From contig JAOIVW010000006.1 of assembly GCA_028224375.1 (NCBI GenBank), forward strand, positions 62,001 to 126,000: a stretch of 64,000 bases of DNA, read 5' to 3'. This document shows, piece by piece, positions 33,998 to 43,677 of the stretch. The translations under genes and the position numbers were made by a program. Position 1 is the first letter of the stretch. Each line of letters starts with the position of its first letter. Source of the stretch: Hellea sp. Its GTDB lineage: Bacteria > Pseudomonadota > Alphaproteobacteria > Caulobacterales > Maricaulaceae. The notes below the pieces were generated by a model that was not told the origin of the DNA, did not search any database, and saw only the letters and a program-made list of their open reading frames with translations.

Positions 33998-34912
33998 TTA
34001 TTCTTTCGTGTAGGACGCCGCCGTTATGCGCAGCGCGTCGATAAAAGGAGTCGCGTTTTGAATCACGTCCTGACTTGACCAATCTTCATAAAGGAACTCC
34101 CGCAGCTTGCCTAGGGTCAAGTGCCCTACGCCGAACAGGCGGGAAGTCAAGGATGTTGCGCCTGCTACAGCCTTAATGACAGGCAGTGGAATAAGAGTGA
34201 CCTTCACAGATTTATCGAGGGCTTGCCCTGCATCGCTCGCAAATTGCTCCCATGTCAGAGCGGGGACTGTGCAAGGCGTGAGGGTTTGATAATCATAGTC
34301 TCCGCTCACAGCCCGCAGCGCTATGTCGTTGACCAAGTCACTAACAAAAACCATCGCCATTTGGCGTGATTTCCAGTTCGCTCCTCCCGCGACAGGGAGA
34401 CGGCCTTTGGCGATGAAGTCAAAGAATGGCTTGGTCGCCTCATCACCCGGACCAAAGACAGCGGGAGCGCGGATGATGGCCAGCTTGCCCCGATAGGCCT
34501 CTTTGACAGCGATTTCGCCTGCATGTTTAGACGCTGCATAATCGGAAAGCTGTGGCTGCCCAGCCGTCTGTGAGGACAACAAAACCAAGCGTGGCACTGA
34601 GGCGTTTTGCGCGGCTATGGCAATAGCGCCTGCGGCGTCGCGATTGACCGCCATTATATCTTGCCTTGTCTTGGCTTTTATCAGGCCAGCCATGTGCAGA
34701 AGAACGTCAGCTCCTTTGACTAAGCCTGCATCATCACTGCCTAGGCCGCCTTTGATAATCTCAAGGTTTTGATGTGTGACATGAGAGAGTTTAGACAGCG
34801 TTCTGGCCAGCGCTCTGACGCGGTAGCCCTGCTCTAGCAAAGCCTTTATCATGTGCTGCCCGACAAAGCCCGTGCCGCCTGTGACAGCTATGAGCGGCTT
34901 GGCATCAGACAT
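33998..34912 (-). CDS. NAD-dependent epimerase/dehydratase family protein (candidate ceramide reductase)
   Basis: TGGTGFVGQHMIKALLEQGYRVRALAR; YAASKHAGE; position in sphingolipid operon. Confidence 0.75.
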   Translation of the reverse strand: MSDAKPLIAVTGGTGFVGQHMIKALLEQGYRVRALARTLSKLSHVTHQNLEIIKGGLGSDDAGLVKGADVLLHMAGLIKAKTRQDIMAVNRDAAGAIAIAAQNASVPRLVLLSSQTAGQPQLSDYAASKHAGEIAVKEAYRGKLAIIRAPAVFGPGDEATKPFFDFIAKGRLPVAGGANWKSRQMAMVFVSDLVNDIALRAVSGDYDYQTLTPCTVPALTWEQFASDAGQALDKSVKVTLIPLPVIKAVAGATSLTSRLFGVGHLTLGKLREFLYEDWSSQDVIQNATPFIDALRITAASYTKE

Positions 34913-34915
34913 AGA

Positions 34916-36667
34916 TTAGGCTGTTTCAGCACCTATAACGGTGACTGGGCTCTCGGCCTGTAAATCAAGGATTGCGCCTTTGAGATATTTGTCCTTCACG
35001 CGGGCGCGCGAGAGTTTCCCTGAAGAGGTGATAATCATCGTGCCGCGCGGAACGAGTTGCAAACGCACAGGCACGCCGACTTCGAGGCGGATAGCCGCCA
35101 TAACGGCTTTGTATATCTCGTCGAGTAATTGCGGGTCACGCGTGCGGCATTCGAGCAGCAACATGACTTCCTTCTCATCACCCGCCCCGCCCATAGCAAA
35201 AGAACAAGCACGCCCGCAGCGATGCGGCGCAGCGGCTTGCGCGGCCCATTCAATATCTTGCGGCCAAATATTGCGGCCATGCCACAGAATAAGGTCTTTA
35301 AATCGGCCTGTAACCACTAATTGGTCTTCGAGCCAATAGCCCAAATCACCGGTATCCAGCCATCCATCAGCCGAGAAGGCCGCTTCTGTCGCTTGTGTGT
35401 TTTGGAAATAACCCGGCGACAGACTAGGCCCTTTGAGGCAAATACGCCCAACTTGGTTGCCGCTGAGGACATTATTGTCAAAGTCGCGAATTTCAATTTT
35501 ATGGTCAGGAAGAACTTTTCCGCAAGCTACAAATGTTCGCTGATTTTCTTCAGGCGTCAAATCCGTTGCCTCTACAGCTTCCGACGTGCGCTCATAGCGC
35601 TCCATATCAATCGTGTGCTTTAAAAGACCTTGACCAGGCGGCGCGAAAGTCGCCGCTAAGGTTGTTTCCGCAAGACCATAGCTTGGCGTGAAAGCCCCTT
35701 CTCCAAATCCCATTGTTCCAAATAAGTCCTGAAACTCAGTCAGCGGTTCCGGGCGAACCATATCACCGCCAATACCCGCTGTGCGCCAACTCGATAGATT
35801 AAGTTCACGGTCATCACGCCAACGGCGAACGCAAAGTTCATAGCCAAAGGTCGGGGAATAGGAGAGCGTGCCTTTATGGTCAGAGATAAGCTGCAACCAT
35901 GTAATTGGGCGGCGCGTGAAATCTTGGGGATCAATAAAATCAACACTTATCTGACTGGTCAATGGTGTCAGCATGAAGCCAATAAGGCCCATATCATGGT
36001 AAAGCGGAAGCCAGCTTGTACAGCGGTCGTCCTCGTTAACAGCAAGGCCATGTTTTGAAATGCCGTGACAATTGGCCGAAACTGACGCTTGCGTCCCAAT
36101 GATGCCTTTCGGCGAGCTGGAAGACCCTGATGAATATTGAATATAGCACAGATCATCTGCGGTGAATGGGCGTAGGATCTCGCCTTGGGGCAAATTATTG
36201 ACGTCTTCGAAAGTCAGAACCGGAATAGCTTGGTCATTAAGAGCCGAACTCATGATGGGTTCCATAGAACTCGGGCAGAAAAGAGCGTGGAAGTCGCCAG
36301 TATCGGCCATACGCTCTAATTGACGTTCATATGAACCACGGCCGCCCAGTGTTACCGGCAATGGCAGCGGCGCAGGCACGAGCCCTGCATATTGGCACGC
36401 CATAAACATCACTGCAAATTCAGGTGTTGAAACCGCCGCAAGTCCTATACGGGCATTTTTCTCTGCAAATGGCACCAAACGCTTTGCCAGCTCTACAGCT
36501 TTTTCACGTAATTCTGAATAAGGCAGTACCGTTACAAGATTGGCTTTACCGTCAAAATAGTTAAAACCCGTCTGACATGTCGCGGCGTAATCTAAAGCTT
36601 CACAAAGCGTTGCAAAGTCCCCGTGCCTTAATGCTTTACCGCGAGTTGTGGGCGTTGGTAGGCTCAT
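34916..36667 (-). CDS. Fatty acyl-AMP ligase / acyl-ACP synthetase
   Basis: IQYSSGSSSSPKGIIGTQASVSANC, SWLPLYHDMGLIG, PSYGLAETTLAATF, LDTGDLGYWLEDQLVVTGRFKDLI; start at MSLPTPTTRGKAL. Confidence 0.88.
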   Translation of the reverse strand: MSLPTPTTRGKALRHGDFATLCEALDYAATCQTGFNYFDGKANLVTVLPYSELREKAVELAKRLVPFAEKNARIGLAAVSTPEFAVMFMACQYAGLVPAPLPLPVTLGGRGSYERQLERMADTGDFHALFCPSSMEPIMSSALNDQAIPVLTFEDVNNLPQGEILRPFTADDLCYIQYSSGSSSSPKGIIGTQASVSANCHGISKHGLAVNEDDRCTSWLPLYHDMGLIGFMLTPLTSQISVDFIDPQDFTRRPITWLQLISDHKGTLSYSPTFGYELCVRRWRDDRELNLSSWRTAGIGGDMVRPEPLTEFQDLFGTMGFGEGAFTPSYGLAETTLAATFAPPGQGLLKHTIDMERYERTSEAVEATDLTPEENQRTFVACGKVLPDHKIEIRDFDNNVLSGNQVGRICLKGPSLSPGYFQNTQATEAAFSADGWLDTGDLGYWLEDQLVVTGRFKDLILWHGRNIWPQDIEWAAQAAAPHRCGRACSFAMGGAGDEKEVMLLLECRTRDPQLLDEIYKAVMAAIRLEVGVPVRLQLVPRGTMIITSSGKLSRARVKDKYLKGAILDLQAESPVTVIGAETA

Positions 36668-36846
36668 TATTCTTATCTCGCCTTGAACGTGCGCCGCCTC
36701 CAAAACTGGAGAAAAAAGCACTGTCAAAAAAATGTCTTATTAGTGTATTAACTTAATAAGTAAAGGTTACCCTAACACGAGAAAAACAATTCATTTTTCA
36801 CGTGTTGATACATATTGTAACAATTCAACGACAGTTTGTGATAGGA

Positions 36847-37890
36847 TTATGACAGTTTCAAGCGCTCTCTGGCCATCTCATCTGCGATGTCATTTGTTGG
36901 CCGTCCCAAGCTTTTAGACCGGTCAAAAACCTCTTGGAGCGTGACACGCAAGCCCTCAAGCTTTCCATCCACCCATTTATAATCATAAGTGCCTGAGACT
37001 TCTGCCGCGACATTGATAATACCGCCGGCATTTAGGACGTAATCAGGACAATAGAGGATGTCCCTATCCATCAACGCACGGCCCATTTCAGCCGTTTTGA
37101 GCTGATTATTGGCGGCCCCGCCAACGATGTAAGCCTGAATATCGTCAATCGTGTCTGCATTTATCGCCCCGCCAAGCGCGCAAGGCGCAAAAATATCGGC
37201 TTCTTGGGCATGAATTTGGTCTACTGTAACGACAGTGGCCTTTAGCTCTTCAGCAGCACGCTGTGTCGCCTCTTGATTAATATCTGCCACAATCAATTGC
37301 GCGCCCGATGTTTTAAGCTTTTGTGCCAAAGCATATCCAACATGTCCTAAGCCTTGCACGGCGACAATCAGCCCGCCCACGCCGTCAACTCCGAGTTTAT
37401 GTTTGACCGCAACTTCAAGCCCTCTGAAAATACCGTCAGCTGTATGCGGAGACGGATCGCCCGAGGCCGCCTCGCCGTCATCCAGTCCCGCCACATAATC
37501 TGTTTGGGTTTTGATAACGCGCATATCATCCGTGGACACACCCACATCTTCCGCCGTGATATATTGCCCGCCAACTTTCTCAACTGCGCGGCCATAGGCG
37601 GTGAATAGAGCCTCACGGTCAAACTCACCTTCGGGTTTTAAGATAACGGCCTTGCCTCCGCCCAGCGGAATCTCGGCCATCGCATTTTTGTAGCTCATCG
37701 CTTTTGACAGCCGCAAGACATCAGTCAGCGCGGCAGTATCGTCTGCATAGGACCAGAAGCGCGTGCCGCCACTGGCCGGGCCACGATTTGTATTATGGAC
37801 GGCTATGAAACACTTGAGCCCGCTTTCAGGCTCAGAAAAGGTGTATAGGCCTTCGTGATTGTCAAAGTCAGGATGAGAAAATATCGACAT
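36847..37890 (-). CDS. Leu/Glu/Phe/Val dehydrogenase family protein
   Basis: NRGPASGGTRFWSYADDTAALTDVLRLSKAMSYKNAMAEIPLGGGKAVI, AVQGLGHVGYALAQKL. Confidence 0.88.
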   Translation of the reverse strand: MSIFSHPDFDNHEGLYTFSEPESGLKCFIAVHNTNRGPASGGTRFWSYADDTAALTDVLRLSKAMSYKNAMAEIPLGGGKAVILKPEGEFDREALFTAYGRAVEKVGGQYITAEDVGVSTDDMRVIKTQTDYVAGLDDGEAASGDPSPHTADGIFRGLEVAVKHKLGVDGVGGLIVAVQGLGHVGYALAQKLKTSGAQLIVADINQEATQRAAEELKATVVTVDQIHAQEADIFAPCALGGAINADTIDDIQAYIVGGAANNQLKTAEMGRALMDRDILYCPDYVLNAGGIINVAAEVSGTYDYKWVDGKLEGLRVTLQEVFDRSKSLGRPTNDIADEMARERLKLS

Positions 37891-37932
37891 GTTCGACCTT
37901 TAGAGCGGAACGACAGGTATTTCATTCTAAAG

Positions 37933-38907
37933 TTAAGGTGTTTTTAACGTCCCGAGCGCTTGGCAGGCCGAGCGAAGCGTTCCGAGGGCAAAAGCTGACC
38001 CTGTCCCGTCCCCTATTCCGATTTGCATATCCAGCATAGGCTTTAGCCCCAAGCGATCCAGTAACGCACGGTGCGCCGGTTCCGCAGATACATGCCCCGC
38101 CATACAATGAGAAATAGCGTCTGGATGCAGTTTATGCAGCACAGCCGCCGCTGCGCAGACGACATAACCGTCCAAGATAATCGGTATGGCTTGATGTCTG
38201 GCGGCCAGAATCGCGCCGACCATTCCGGCTATATCTCTACCGCCAAAGCGCCTTAAAACGTCGAGCGGGTCTGCCAAATGGCCTTTATGACAGGCGGTGC
38301 CCTTATCAACAGCGTCTATACGGGAGCGCGCGGCGGGGCCGTGGCCCCCTGCCCAATAATCTGCCGTTCCGCCGTAAAGCCCTCTCGCGATAGCCGCTGC
38401 AGCTGTCGCGCTGCCAAAGCCGGCATTACCAAGCGCGATAATATCGGCGCCTTCCGCCACGACCTCCATACCAAAGGCGATAGCCGCCGCGCAATCTTTC
38501 TCAGACAGAGAAGCCCTTTGCGTGAAGTCTGCGGCGGGATATTCGATACCTAATTCAAAGACCTTAAATGCGGCTTGAAGGGAGGCTGATATCCCGCGCA
38601 CGCCCGCCGCGCCTTCTGTCATGGCTTTCACCCGCGCTTGTGCTTTTGGAATAACATCATCACCATAAATATGCTTAGCCACATCATGAGAGCCTGCAAA
38701 AACAGCAATAAGCGGCCTGTCCACCGAGGGCAGCTTCCCTTGCCAGCCCGCCAGCCAAATAGCGTATTCAGACATTTGGCCCAACGGGTTAAGCGCAGCG
38801 CCAAAGTCCTTAAGGGTTGCCTCAACCGCGTTTTGAGCGGCCACATCTGTCTCAGGCATAGCCTCAGTCAGAGCGCGAATATCATCAAAGGGGCGTCCAG
38901 TTGTCAT
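37933..38907 (-). CDS. cobT: Nicotinate-nucleotide--dimethylbenzimidazole phosphoribosyltransferase
   Basis: LGNAGFGSATAAAAIARGLYGG, DPLDVLRRFGGRDIAGMVGAILAARHQAIPIILDGYV. Confidence 0.88.
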   Translation of the reverse strand: MTTGRPFDDIRALTEAMPETDVAAQNAVEATLKDFGAALNPLGQMSEYAIWLAGWQGKLPSVDRPLIAVFAGSHDVAKHIYGDDVIPKAQARVKAMTEGAAGVRGISASLQAAFKVFELGIEYPAADFTQRASLSEKDCAAAIAFGMEVVAEGADIIALGNAGFGSATAAAAIARGLYGGTADYWAGGHGPAARSRIDAVDKGTACHKGHLADPLDVLRRFGGRDIAGMVGAILAARHQAIPIILDGYVVCAAAAVLHKLHPDAISHCMAGHVSAEPAHRALLDRLGLKPMLDMQIGIGDGTGSAFALGTLRSACQALGTLKTP

Positions 38908-38975
38908 GTGGGTGTCCTAAGGAGAAATTTTCAAACATTAAAGTCTTAAAAACCTTGATGTGCCATAATTAAGCC

Positions 38976-39518
38976 ATGGGAAATACAATTCTACGAGATG
39001 CAGTTGTTATTAGCGCTATTGGAGTTGGAATGGTTTTGACATTCCAGCATCGCGATAAAGTCTATGCGATGGCGGGTTTAGAACGCCCGGCTCTTCAGCA
39101 AGAGGTCGCTCTGCCTGAGCCGCCGCCTAAGCAACAAGTCAATCAAGGCAGCGTCGTCTCTATTCCAAAATCACTACGCGATGGGCATTTTTGGGCGGAA
39201 GCTACCGTCAATAGCGGCTATGTCAGGTTTCTTGTCGATACAGGCGCGTCATCTGTTGCCTTAACCAAAGAGGACGCGCAAAAAGCGGGCCTTCGCTTAC
39301 ACGATCTTGAGTATAATGTGCCTATTCGCACGGCGGGCGGACGTAATATGGCGGCGCGCGTGCAGCTTAAATCTATTGCTGTCGGGTCCATTACACTGCG
39401 CAACGTAGAGGCTTTAGTCGTCCCTGAAGGCCTTGAAACCTCACTTCTGGGCATGAGCTATTTAGGACAATTACAAAAAGTCGAAGCCACACCCAGCGCG
39501 CTCCTCTTACGTTTTTAA
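38976..39518 (+). CDS. Retropepsin-like (clan AA) aspartic protease family protein
   Basis: N-terminal TM; VRFLVDTGASSVALTKEDAQKAGL ... TSLLGMSYLGQL. Confidence 0.82.
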   Translation: MGNTILRDAVVISAIGVGMVLTFQHRDKVYAMAGLERPALQQEVALPEPPPKQQVNQGSVVSIPKSLRDGHFWAEATVNSGYVRFLVDTGASSVALTKEDAQKAGLRLHDLEYNVPIRTAGGRNMAARVQLKSIAVGSITLRNVEALVVPEGLETSLLGMSYLGQLQKVEATPSALLLRF

Positions 39519-39526
39519 CCTGCACT

Positions 39527-40369
39527 TCACGTCAGAGCTTTTCTGGCCATATTTGCCGCGACTATCAACAACCCAATCCCGAAGATAAGTTTTAGCTTTT
39601 TCTGGCTCATGCCATGCGCCAGCCTTGTGCCTAAAGGTATGGTGAGAAACGCCACGGCGGCAATGACCGTGAACCCCAGCATATTGACATAACCTAATGA
39701 AAAGGCCGGACGTCCTGCCGCGCCCCAACCTGAGACAATAAATCCAATCGTTGCGGGCAAGGCAATAGCCAGCCCAAATCCTGAGGCCGTCCCGATGGCG
39801 CGGTGAATAGGAACGCCGCACATATTCATCAGGGGCACAGTCAAAGACCCCCCGCCTATGCCCATAATGGCAGATAATGCGCCGACACCTCCGCCGACAA
39901 TAGGTCTCGCCGCGCCGCCGGGCACGTTGTCGCGAAAACGCCAATCAGGCTGCCCGAATATGAATTTCAAAGCCACAAGGCTTGCGACCACCGCGAATAT
40001 AAGAATCAAAGCTGTGCTCGAGAGGCGCGGGGCGAGCCAAATCGCGCCCAGAAATGCTCCCACCCCAATCCAAAGTCCGTAAGACAGCAGCGGGTTTTTA
40101 GGCCAGAGCAAATCCCAATCCACGGCCCCGTGTTTGTTATGGCTCCTGACCGAGCGTATCGCGTTGAAAATGATGACGGAAGACGACGTTGCCACCGCGC
40201 AATGCATCACGACATCTTCGGGTACGCCCAGCGAGATAAAGGCGTAAAACAAAACCGGCACCATGACCGAGCCGCCGCCAATCCCGAAAAGCCCTGAAGT
40301 CAATCCCGCCACCGCTCCAACAAGAGAGAGCGTGATCATCAGCGGCCAATATGAGAGAAGCTCAGCCAT
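39527..40369 (-). CDS. TauE/SafE-family sulfite exporter/permease
   Basis: GLTSGLFGIGGGSVMVPVL, repeated GIGGGSLTVPLM. Confidence 0.88.
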   Translation of the reverse strand: MAELLSYWPLMITLSLVGAVAGLTSGLFGIGGGSVMVPVLFYAFISLGVPEDVVMHCAVATSSSVIIFNAIRSVRSHNKHGAVDWDLLWPKNPLLSYGLWIGVGAFLGAIWLAPRLSSTALILIFAVVASLVALKFIFGQPDWRFRDNVPGGAARPIVGGGVGALSAIMGIGGGSLTVPLMNMCGVPIHRAIGTASGFGLAIALPATIGFIVSGWGAAGRPAFSLGYVNMLGFTVIAAVAFLTIPLGTRLAHGMSQKKLKLIFGIGLLIVAANMARKALT

Positions 40370-41379
40370 TAAGCCGCGTCTTGCAATTGCGCCATGGCCT
40401 CGGCGCCCATACGGATAACCTCAGACGGCCTAGCGCCCGTTGCCATGCCTTCGCTAAGTGTGCGCCGCCAAAGCCTCGCCCCAGGACGCCCCGCATAGAG
40501 GCCCATAATGTGGCGAATAAGCGCTTTGGTAGAGCGGTCTTCCCCCTGCTTACGCTCGGCATAATCTATGAGGTCAGCCACAATATCCTCTCGCGCCAAA
40601 GTAAAGTCAGAGCCCCCATAAAACATCGCGTCAATGTCTTTTAATATCCAAGGATTGTGATAGGCCGCGCGGCCCAACATCACCCCATCAAGTCCCCTCG
40701 CCTCTGCTTGCGCCTCACTCAATGTTTTGACGCCGCCATTTAGCACAATCTCCAAATGCGGATATCGCGCTTTCATGGCGTGAACCAAGCCATAATCCAG
40801 CGGCGGCACATCGCGGTTCTCTTTGGGCGATAACCCCTTAAGCCACGCTTTACGCGCATGAATAATAAAATGTGTCGCGCCCGCAGCTGACACCTTCTCG
40901 ATAAATTCGGGTAAGGTCTCATCAAGGTTTTGATCATCAATACCCAAACGGCATTTGACCGTGACTGGCACCTCAACCGCATTGGCCATCGCATCATAAC
41001 ACTCCGCCACCAAATCAGGCTCGGCCATAAGACAAGCCCCGAAGCGGCCAGATTGCACACGGTCAGACGGGCACCCAATATTGATGTTAATCTCATCATA
41101 GCCAAATTGCTCACCTACCTTTGAGGCTTTAGCGAGTTTCACGGGATCGCTCCCGCCAATTTGCAGCGCCACAGGATGCTCCTCAGGATTATAAGACATC
41201 AAATAATCCTTATCCCCATGAATAACCGCATCGGCGACAACCATCTCAGTATAAAGCAAAGCCCGCGCAGACAACCGCCGATGAAACCAACGGCAATGCC
41301 GATCCGTCCAATCCATCATGGGCGCCACGCTAACTGTAAATCCTTGATTTTGTTGCATTTTCTGTAATACTTCAATCAC
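40369..41379 (-). CDS. dusA: tRNA-dihydrouridine synthase A
   Basis: VAPMMDWTDRHCRWFHR, NINIGCPSDRVQSGRFGACLM, GLDGVMLGRAAYHNPW. Confidence 0.95.
   Translation of the reverse strand: MIEVLQKMQQNQGFTVSVAPMMDWTDRHCRWFHRRLSARALLYTEMVVADAVIHGDKDYLMSYNPEEHPVALQIGGSDPVKLAKASKVGEQFGYDEININIGCPSDRVQSGRFGACLMAEPDLVAECYDAMANAVEVPVTVKCRLGIDDQNLDETLPEFIEKVSAAGATHFIIHARKAWLKGLSPKENRDVPPLDYGLVHAMKARYPHLEIVLNGGVKTLSEAQAEARGLDGVMLGRAAYHNPWILKDIDAMFYGGSDFTLAREDIVADLIDYAERKQGEDRSTKALIRHIMGLYAGRPGARLWRRTLSEGMATGARPSEVIRMGAEAMAQLQDAA
41308..41328. repeat. Left att core repeat (inside dusA 5' end)
   Basis: ccaatccatcatgggcgccac identical to 61821-61841; similarity continues to ~41425. Confidence 0.85.
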
Positions 41380-41469
41380 TTAAAACAGGAACCTTTTACT
41401 CCAAATTACCGCAGTATCACCCTTATTACCGTCACTTCTCGCTGGCACTGCACACAAATTGCACACGCT

Positions 41470-42375
41470 ATGGCAACAATCGTAAAACTCAGCTCAGGTA
41501 ACTACCGCGTCCAAGTCGGACGTAAAGGTCAATATGCCTCAAAAACGTTCAGACGCAAGGCCGATGCTTACGCATGGGCCCTAGAAGCCGAACGGCGTTC
41601 TGATCAAGGTAGAGCTATCAAAGCTCCAAAGATCACTGGCTTCAACACCTTTGGCCAACTCATAGATTTACACATAGTTGATATGCTGGAAGTTGGAAAA
41701 CCGCTAGGCCGCTCAAAAGAGTTTGCGCTGCGAACTTTGCGTAAGCATCTTGGCAAAATTAAACTCCCTCACCTTAGCCGCGGACGGATAATTAGTTTTG
41801 GCAGACAGCGCGCCAAGGCAGGTGCAGGCCCCGCGACATTGTCAGCCGACATTTCTTACATTCATACCATAATAAGCCATTCAGCAGCCGTACACGGCGT
41901 GAAAATATCGACAGAGGAAATAGACCTAGCGCGTATTGCTCTGCGTAGGCTTGGCCTCATTGGCCGTTCTAATGAGAGAGACCGCCGACCAACACAAATC
42001 GAACTTGACCGCCTTATAAGTTATTTTGAAAACTTTTCTAACACTGAAATACCAGTTGCAAGAATCATAAAATTCGCAATTGCCACCGGCATGAGACAAA
42101 GCGAAATATGTAGAATTACTTGGGAGGACGTCGATGCTCGAACTCGTTGCGTGACAGTACGAGACCGAAAAGACCCTAGACACAAACATGGCAACCATCA
42201 GCGTGTAAGCGGACGCCTGAAACAGAGGCCGCGAAAGCGGCAAGCGTCAGGGATCGCCGCCGTATGGCCGAGACCGCAAAGCGGGCTTGGTTTACAAGAG
42301 CCCGACCCTCAGGGAGACGCCCAAATTCAAGACCCAAATAGCGACTCTCAAATCACCCAACCTCATACCCCATAA
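41470..42375 (+). pseudogene. Tyrosine integrase (dusA-type), C-terminally truncated
   Basis: MATIVKLSSGNYRVQVGRKGQYASKTFRRKADAYAWALEAE; catalytic domain begins FAIATGMRQSEICRITWEDVD but the HxxR/H/Y portion is replaced after ...DPRHKHGNHQ by Arg/Gln-rich unrelated sequence. Confidence 0.82.
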
Positions 42376-42578
42376 AACAGAATCGCCATTACAAAGACTG
42401 CGGGCCCATAGACTATTCCCTCCATCCCATGCCCGCATTTCGCCCCGAGTTGAAGTCGCGTTCATCCTCATTGCGGACATCAGCCGAACAATTTAAATTA
42501 CCCGAAAAGCGTATTCAAAATGATAAATACGCTAGCAAATCCTACGCCGCCTTATAAGACTCAATCCAATTACTGTAG

Positions 42579-43490
42579 TTATAACTTAGCCAAACGGACA
42601 CCGCCGAAGAGACCTGCGTCGTCTCCTAATTCGGGTGTAACTATCAAGTTATCTATCTCATCTTTTGATTGTCCGAGATAATCATTCATTAATTCAGCAT
42701 ATTGATGCCGCACATTCCCAATCAGGTGAGGCGCTAACATCAGGCCGCCTCCTAAGACAATTTTGCTAGGGCGCAGCATTAAAGACAGCGCAGTGCAGGC
42801 TTGGGCCAAGTAATAAGCTTCAATATCCCATCCTATGTGCCCCTTTGGTAGATTCACGGGATTACCAAAGCGGCGTGTCAAAGCCGTCGCCGAGGCAAGT
42901 CCCTCCAAGCAATCACCATGTATAGAGCATCCGCCTGAAAACGCTTTATCGGCGTCGTGACGCTGCACTCTGATATGTCCAAATTCAGGGTGGTGTGGCT
43001 TCCCAATGAGGTTACCATTGGCGAAAATGCCGGCCCCTATGCCTGTTCCAATCGTAACATAAGCGGCTGCGTCTACGCCTTTCGCAGCCCCCCATTCCAT
43101 TTCAGCTAATAGAGCTCCATTAACATCAGTGTCTACTGCGACAGGAATTGAGAGCGCCTGCTCGAAATAGTCTTTCAAGTTCGTCGCAGCCCAACCGAAT
43201 TTAGGGCCATCCAATATCATTCCGTAATTTGATGAGTTAGGGTCAACATCAATTGGACCGAACGAGGCGATTCCCATGGCGGAAGCGTTCAATCCTTTTC
43301 TGGCCTGCTCTTTGAAAAAAGCCGCGCAGGAAGATAAGGTTTCATCAGGACTTGTGGTCGGTACTCGCATTCCCGCTATTACGCCTCTTTCCTCTTGGAT
43401 GAGAGCACATTTAAATGTGGTACCGCCCGCATCGATTGATGCGATAATTGGGGGTTGCTGGGAACCGCTATCTGTTGACATCATACTCAC
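42579..43490 (-). CDS. ROK-family fructokinase
   Basis: IDAGGTTFKCALI, HPEFGHIRVQRHDADKAFSGGCSIHGDCLEGLAS. Confidence 0.85.
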   Translation of the reverse strand: MSMMSTDSGSQQPPIIASIDAGGTTFKCALIQEERGVIAGMRVPTTSPDETLSSCAAFFKEQARKGLNASAMGIASFGPIDVDPNSSNYGMILDGPKFGWAATNLKDYFEQALSIPVAVDTDVNGALLAEMEWGAAKGVDAAAYVTIGTGIGAGIFANGNLIGKPHHPEFGHIRVQRHDADKAFSGGCSIHGDCLEGLASATALTRRFGNPVNLPKGHIGWDIEAYYLAQACTALSLMLRPSKIVLGGGLMLAPHLIGNVRHQYAELMNDYLGQSKDEIDNLIVTPELGDDAGLFGGVRLAKL

Positions 43491-43559
43491 CTTCTGCAGT
43501 CCAAAAGAGACTTTTTAAAATCACAGTCTAAGACATCTCTATGGCAAATAAAAAAATAA

Positions 43560-43577
43560 AATACAATCGATTGTATT
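43560..43577. promoter_or_regulatory. Perfect palindrome AATACAATCGATTGTATT, candidate LacI-family operator
   Basis: 18-bp perfect inverted repeat in the divergent kinase/transporter intergenic region; near-copies upstream of the TonB receptor. Confidence 0.75.
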
Positions 43578-43677
43578 ACTTATGTGATTAAGATATAGCG
43601 AGGGCGCATTGAATGCTTTGCTGCAGTTGGGGCGGGATCCGCTAATTAATGCAATAGGAAGCCTGGGAAGAAATGAC

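Noticed and set aside
42287-42496. Small ORFs after the truncated integrase (42287..42496 + and 42292..42480 -)
   Set aside because: Lie in degenerate extragenic sequence with no coding signal
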